Made by a program: the position numbers and the translations under genes. A model generated the notes under the pieces. The model saw only the letters and a program-made list of their open reading frames with translations. It did not search any database and was not told the origin of the DNA. A stretch of 6,537 nt of DNA from a bacterium. Its GTDB lineage: Bacteria; UBP14; UBA6098. The stretch is from the NCBI GenBank assembly GCA_030642425.1, contig DAOWNU010000111.1:1-6537 (forward strand), read 5' to 3'. Position 1 is the first letter of the stretch. Every line of letters begins with the position of its first letter. Positions 6,199-6,537 of the stretch are shown piece after piece.

Positions 6199-6537
6199 CC
6201 GGAAGACCGCGAATCGGTCTTAGTCTCGGCGATCCGGGGGGCGTCGGCCCGGAAACGACGGCCAAATCCATACTCGCCCTCCGCTCTTCCGGGATCGACT
6301 TCGTCCTTTTCTGCAGTCGCAGACTTTTCGCCGATACAGGCCGCCGTTCCGGGTGGGCCGTCGAACTGCTGCAAATGGCCGATTCGGGATCGCGCGGCAG
6401 TGGAGCGCAAATTGAATTTGCCGGGGCGCCGGAGTTCGACGGCCCCGCTTCCTTCGGAAGCCCGACGCCCCCCGGCGGCGATTTCGCGTTCGGGTCATTG
6501 GGAAAAGCGGCTGAAGCCGCAATGACGGGCGCTATCG
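6195..6537 (+). CDS. pdxA: 4-hydroxythreonine-4-phosphate dehydrogenase, N-terminal part (cut by right edge)
   Basis: The first 114 residues are present, about a third of the usual length of roughly 330. The N-terminus reads MTGRPRIGLSLGDPGGVGPE, the characteristic PdxA opening (IGITxGDPxGIGPE) forming the first strand and helix. Residues 100-114 (GSLGKAAEAAMTGAI) match the family's helix before the (V/L)VT(A/G)P strand. PdxA uses NAD to oxidise 4-phosphooxy-L-threonine in the cytoplasm; the product loses CO2 and PdxJ joins it to deoxyxylulose phosphate to make pyridoxine phosphate. The metal-binding histidines lie beyond the window, so activity and the exact paralogue (PdxA or a PdxA2-like enzyme) cannot be confirmed. 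ATG overlaps the preceding TGA as ATGA and no Shine-Dalgarno is evident, so translation probably depends on re-initiation from the upstream gene. The link to surface proteins is unexplained. Confidence 0.88.
   Translation, partial: MTGRPRIGLSLGDPGGVGPETTAKSILALRSSGIDFVLFCSRRLFADTGRRSGWAVELLQMADSGSRGSGAQIEFAGAPEFDGPASFGSPTPPGGDFAFGSLGKAAEAAMTGAI

Noticed and set aside
6130..6230. Terminator between the 914-aa gene and pdxA
   Set aside because: The genes overlap by four bases, and no stem followed by a T-run is present.
1..6537. CRISPR array, tRNA, rRNA or insertion sequence
   Set aside because: No regularly spaced direct repeats, cloverleaf-like sequence, rRNA-like stretch, transposase motif or terminal inverted repeats were seen on either strand.

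Overview
The window looks like chromosomal DNA from an uncultured bacterium of the FCB superphylum (candidate-phylum relatives of Cloacimonadota, Fibrobacterota, WOR-3 or KSB1). The basis is protein style. Two proteins end in the NPFNP...(L)PSG-Y...LK tail typical of type IX secretion (T9SS-like / FlgD-Ig-like) sorting domains. A small protein has a GGGG...SIGQP core, and a third protein pairs a tail-fibre-like middle with an IDHPLDPENK C-terminal domain. I cannot name a species. Hand-counted stretches in the right-hand genes are about 55-60% G+C. One stretch inside a left-hand gene is clearly lower, about 45%.

Layout: two divergent gene clusters share a 242-bp intergenic region (2059-2300). 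On the minus strand, a 500-aa exported fibre-like protein (2058-556) is followed 10 bp later by a 181-aa exported protein with a sorting tail (545 to the left edge, whose stop codon is probably cut by the edge). On the plus strand, a WbaZ-like family 4 glycosyltransferase (2301-3452) is followed 1 bp later by a 914-aa exported Ig-repeat protein with a sorting tail (3454-6198). The start codon of a truncated pdxA (6195 to the right edge) overlaps that gene's stop codon as ATGA.

Working together: three of the five genes encode exported, beta-rich, probably cell-surface proteins, and a fourth encodes a sugar transferase of the type that builds O-antigen or exopolysaccharide. The neighbourhood therefore reads as cell-envelope decoration. 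The pdxA gene (vitamin B6 synthesis) at the end of the right-hand cluster is functionally out of place and is probably a co-transcribed housekeeping gene. No tRNA, rRNA, CRISPR array, transposase or convincing intrinsic terminator was seen. The points most worth a second look are the compositionally mosaic fibre protein with its uncharacterised C-terminal domain, the cysteine cluster in the small tail protein, and the diverged Ig-like repeats of the 914-aa protein.
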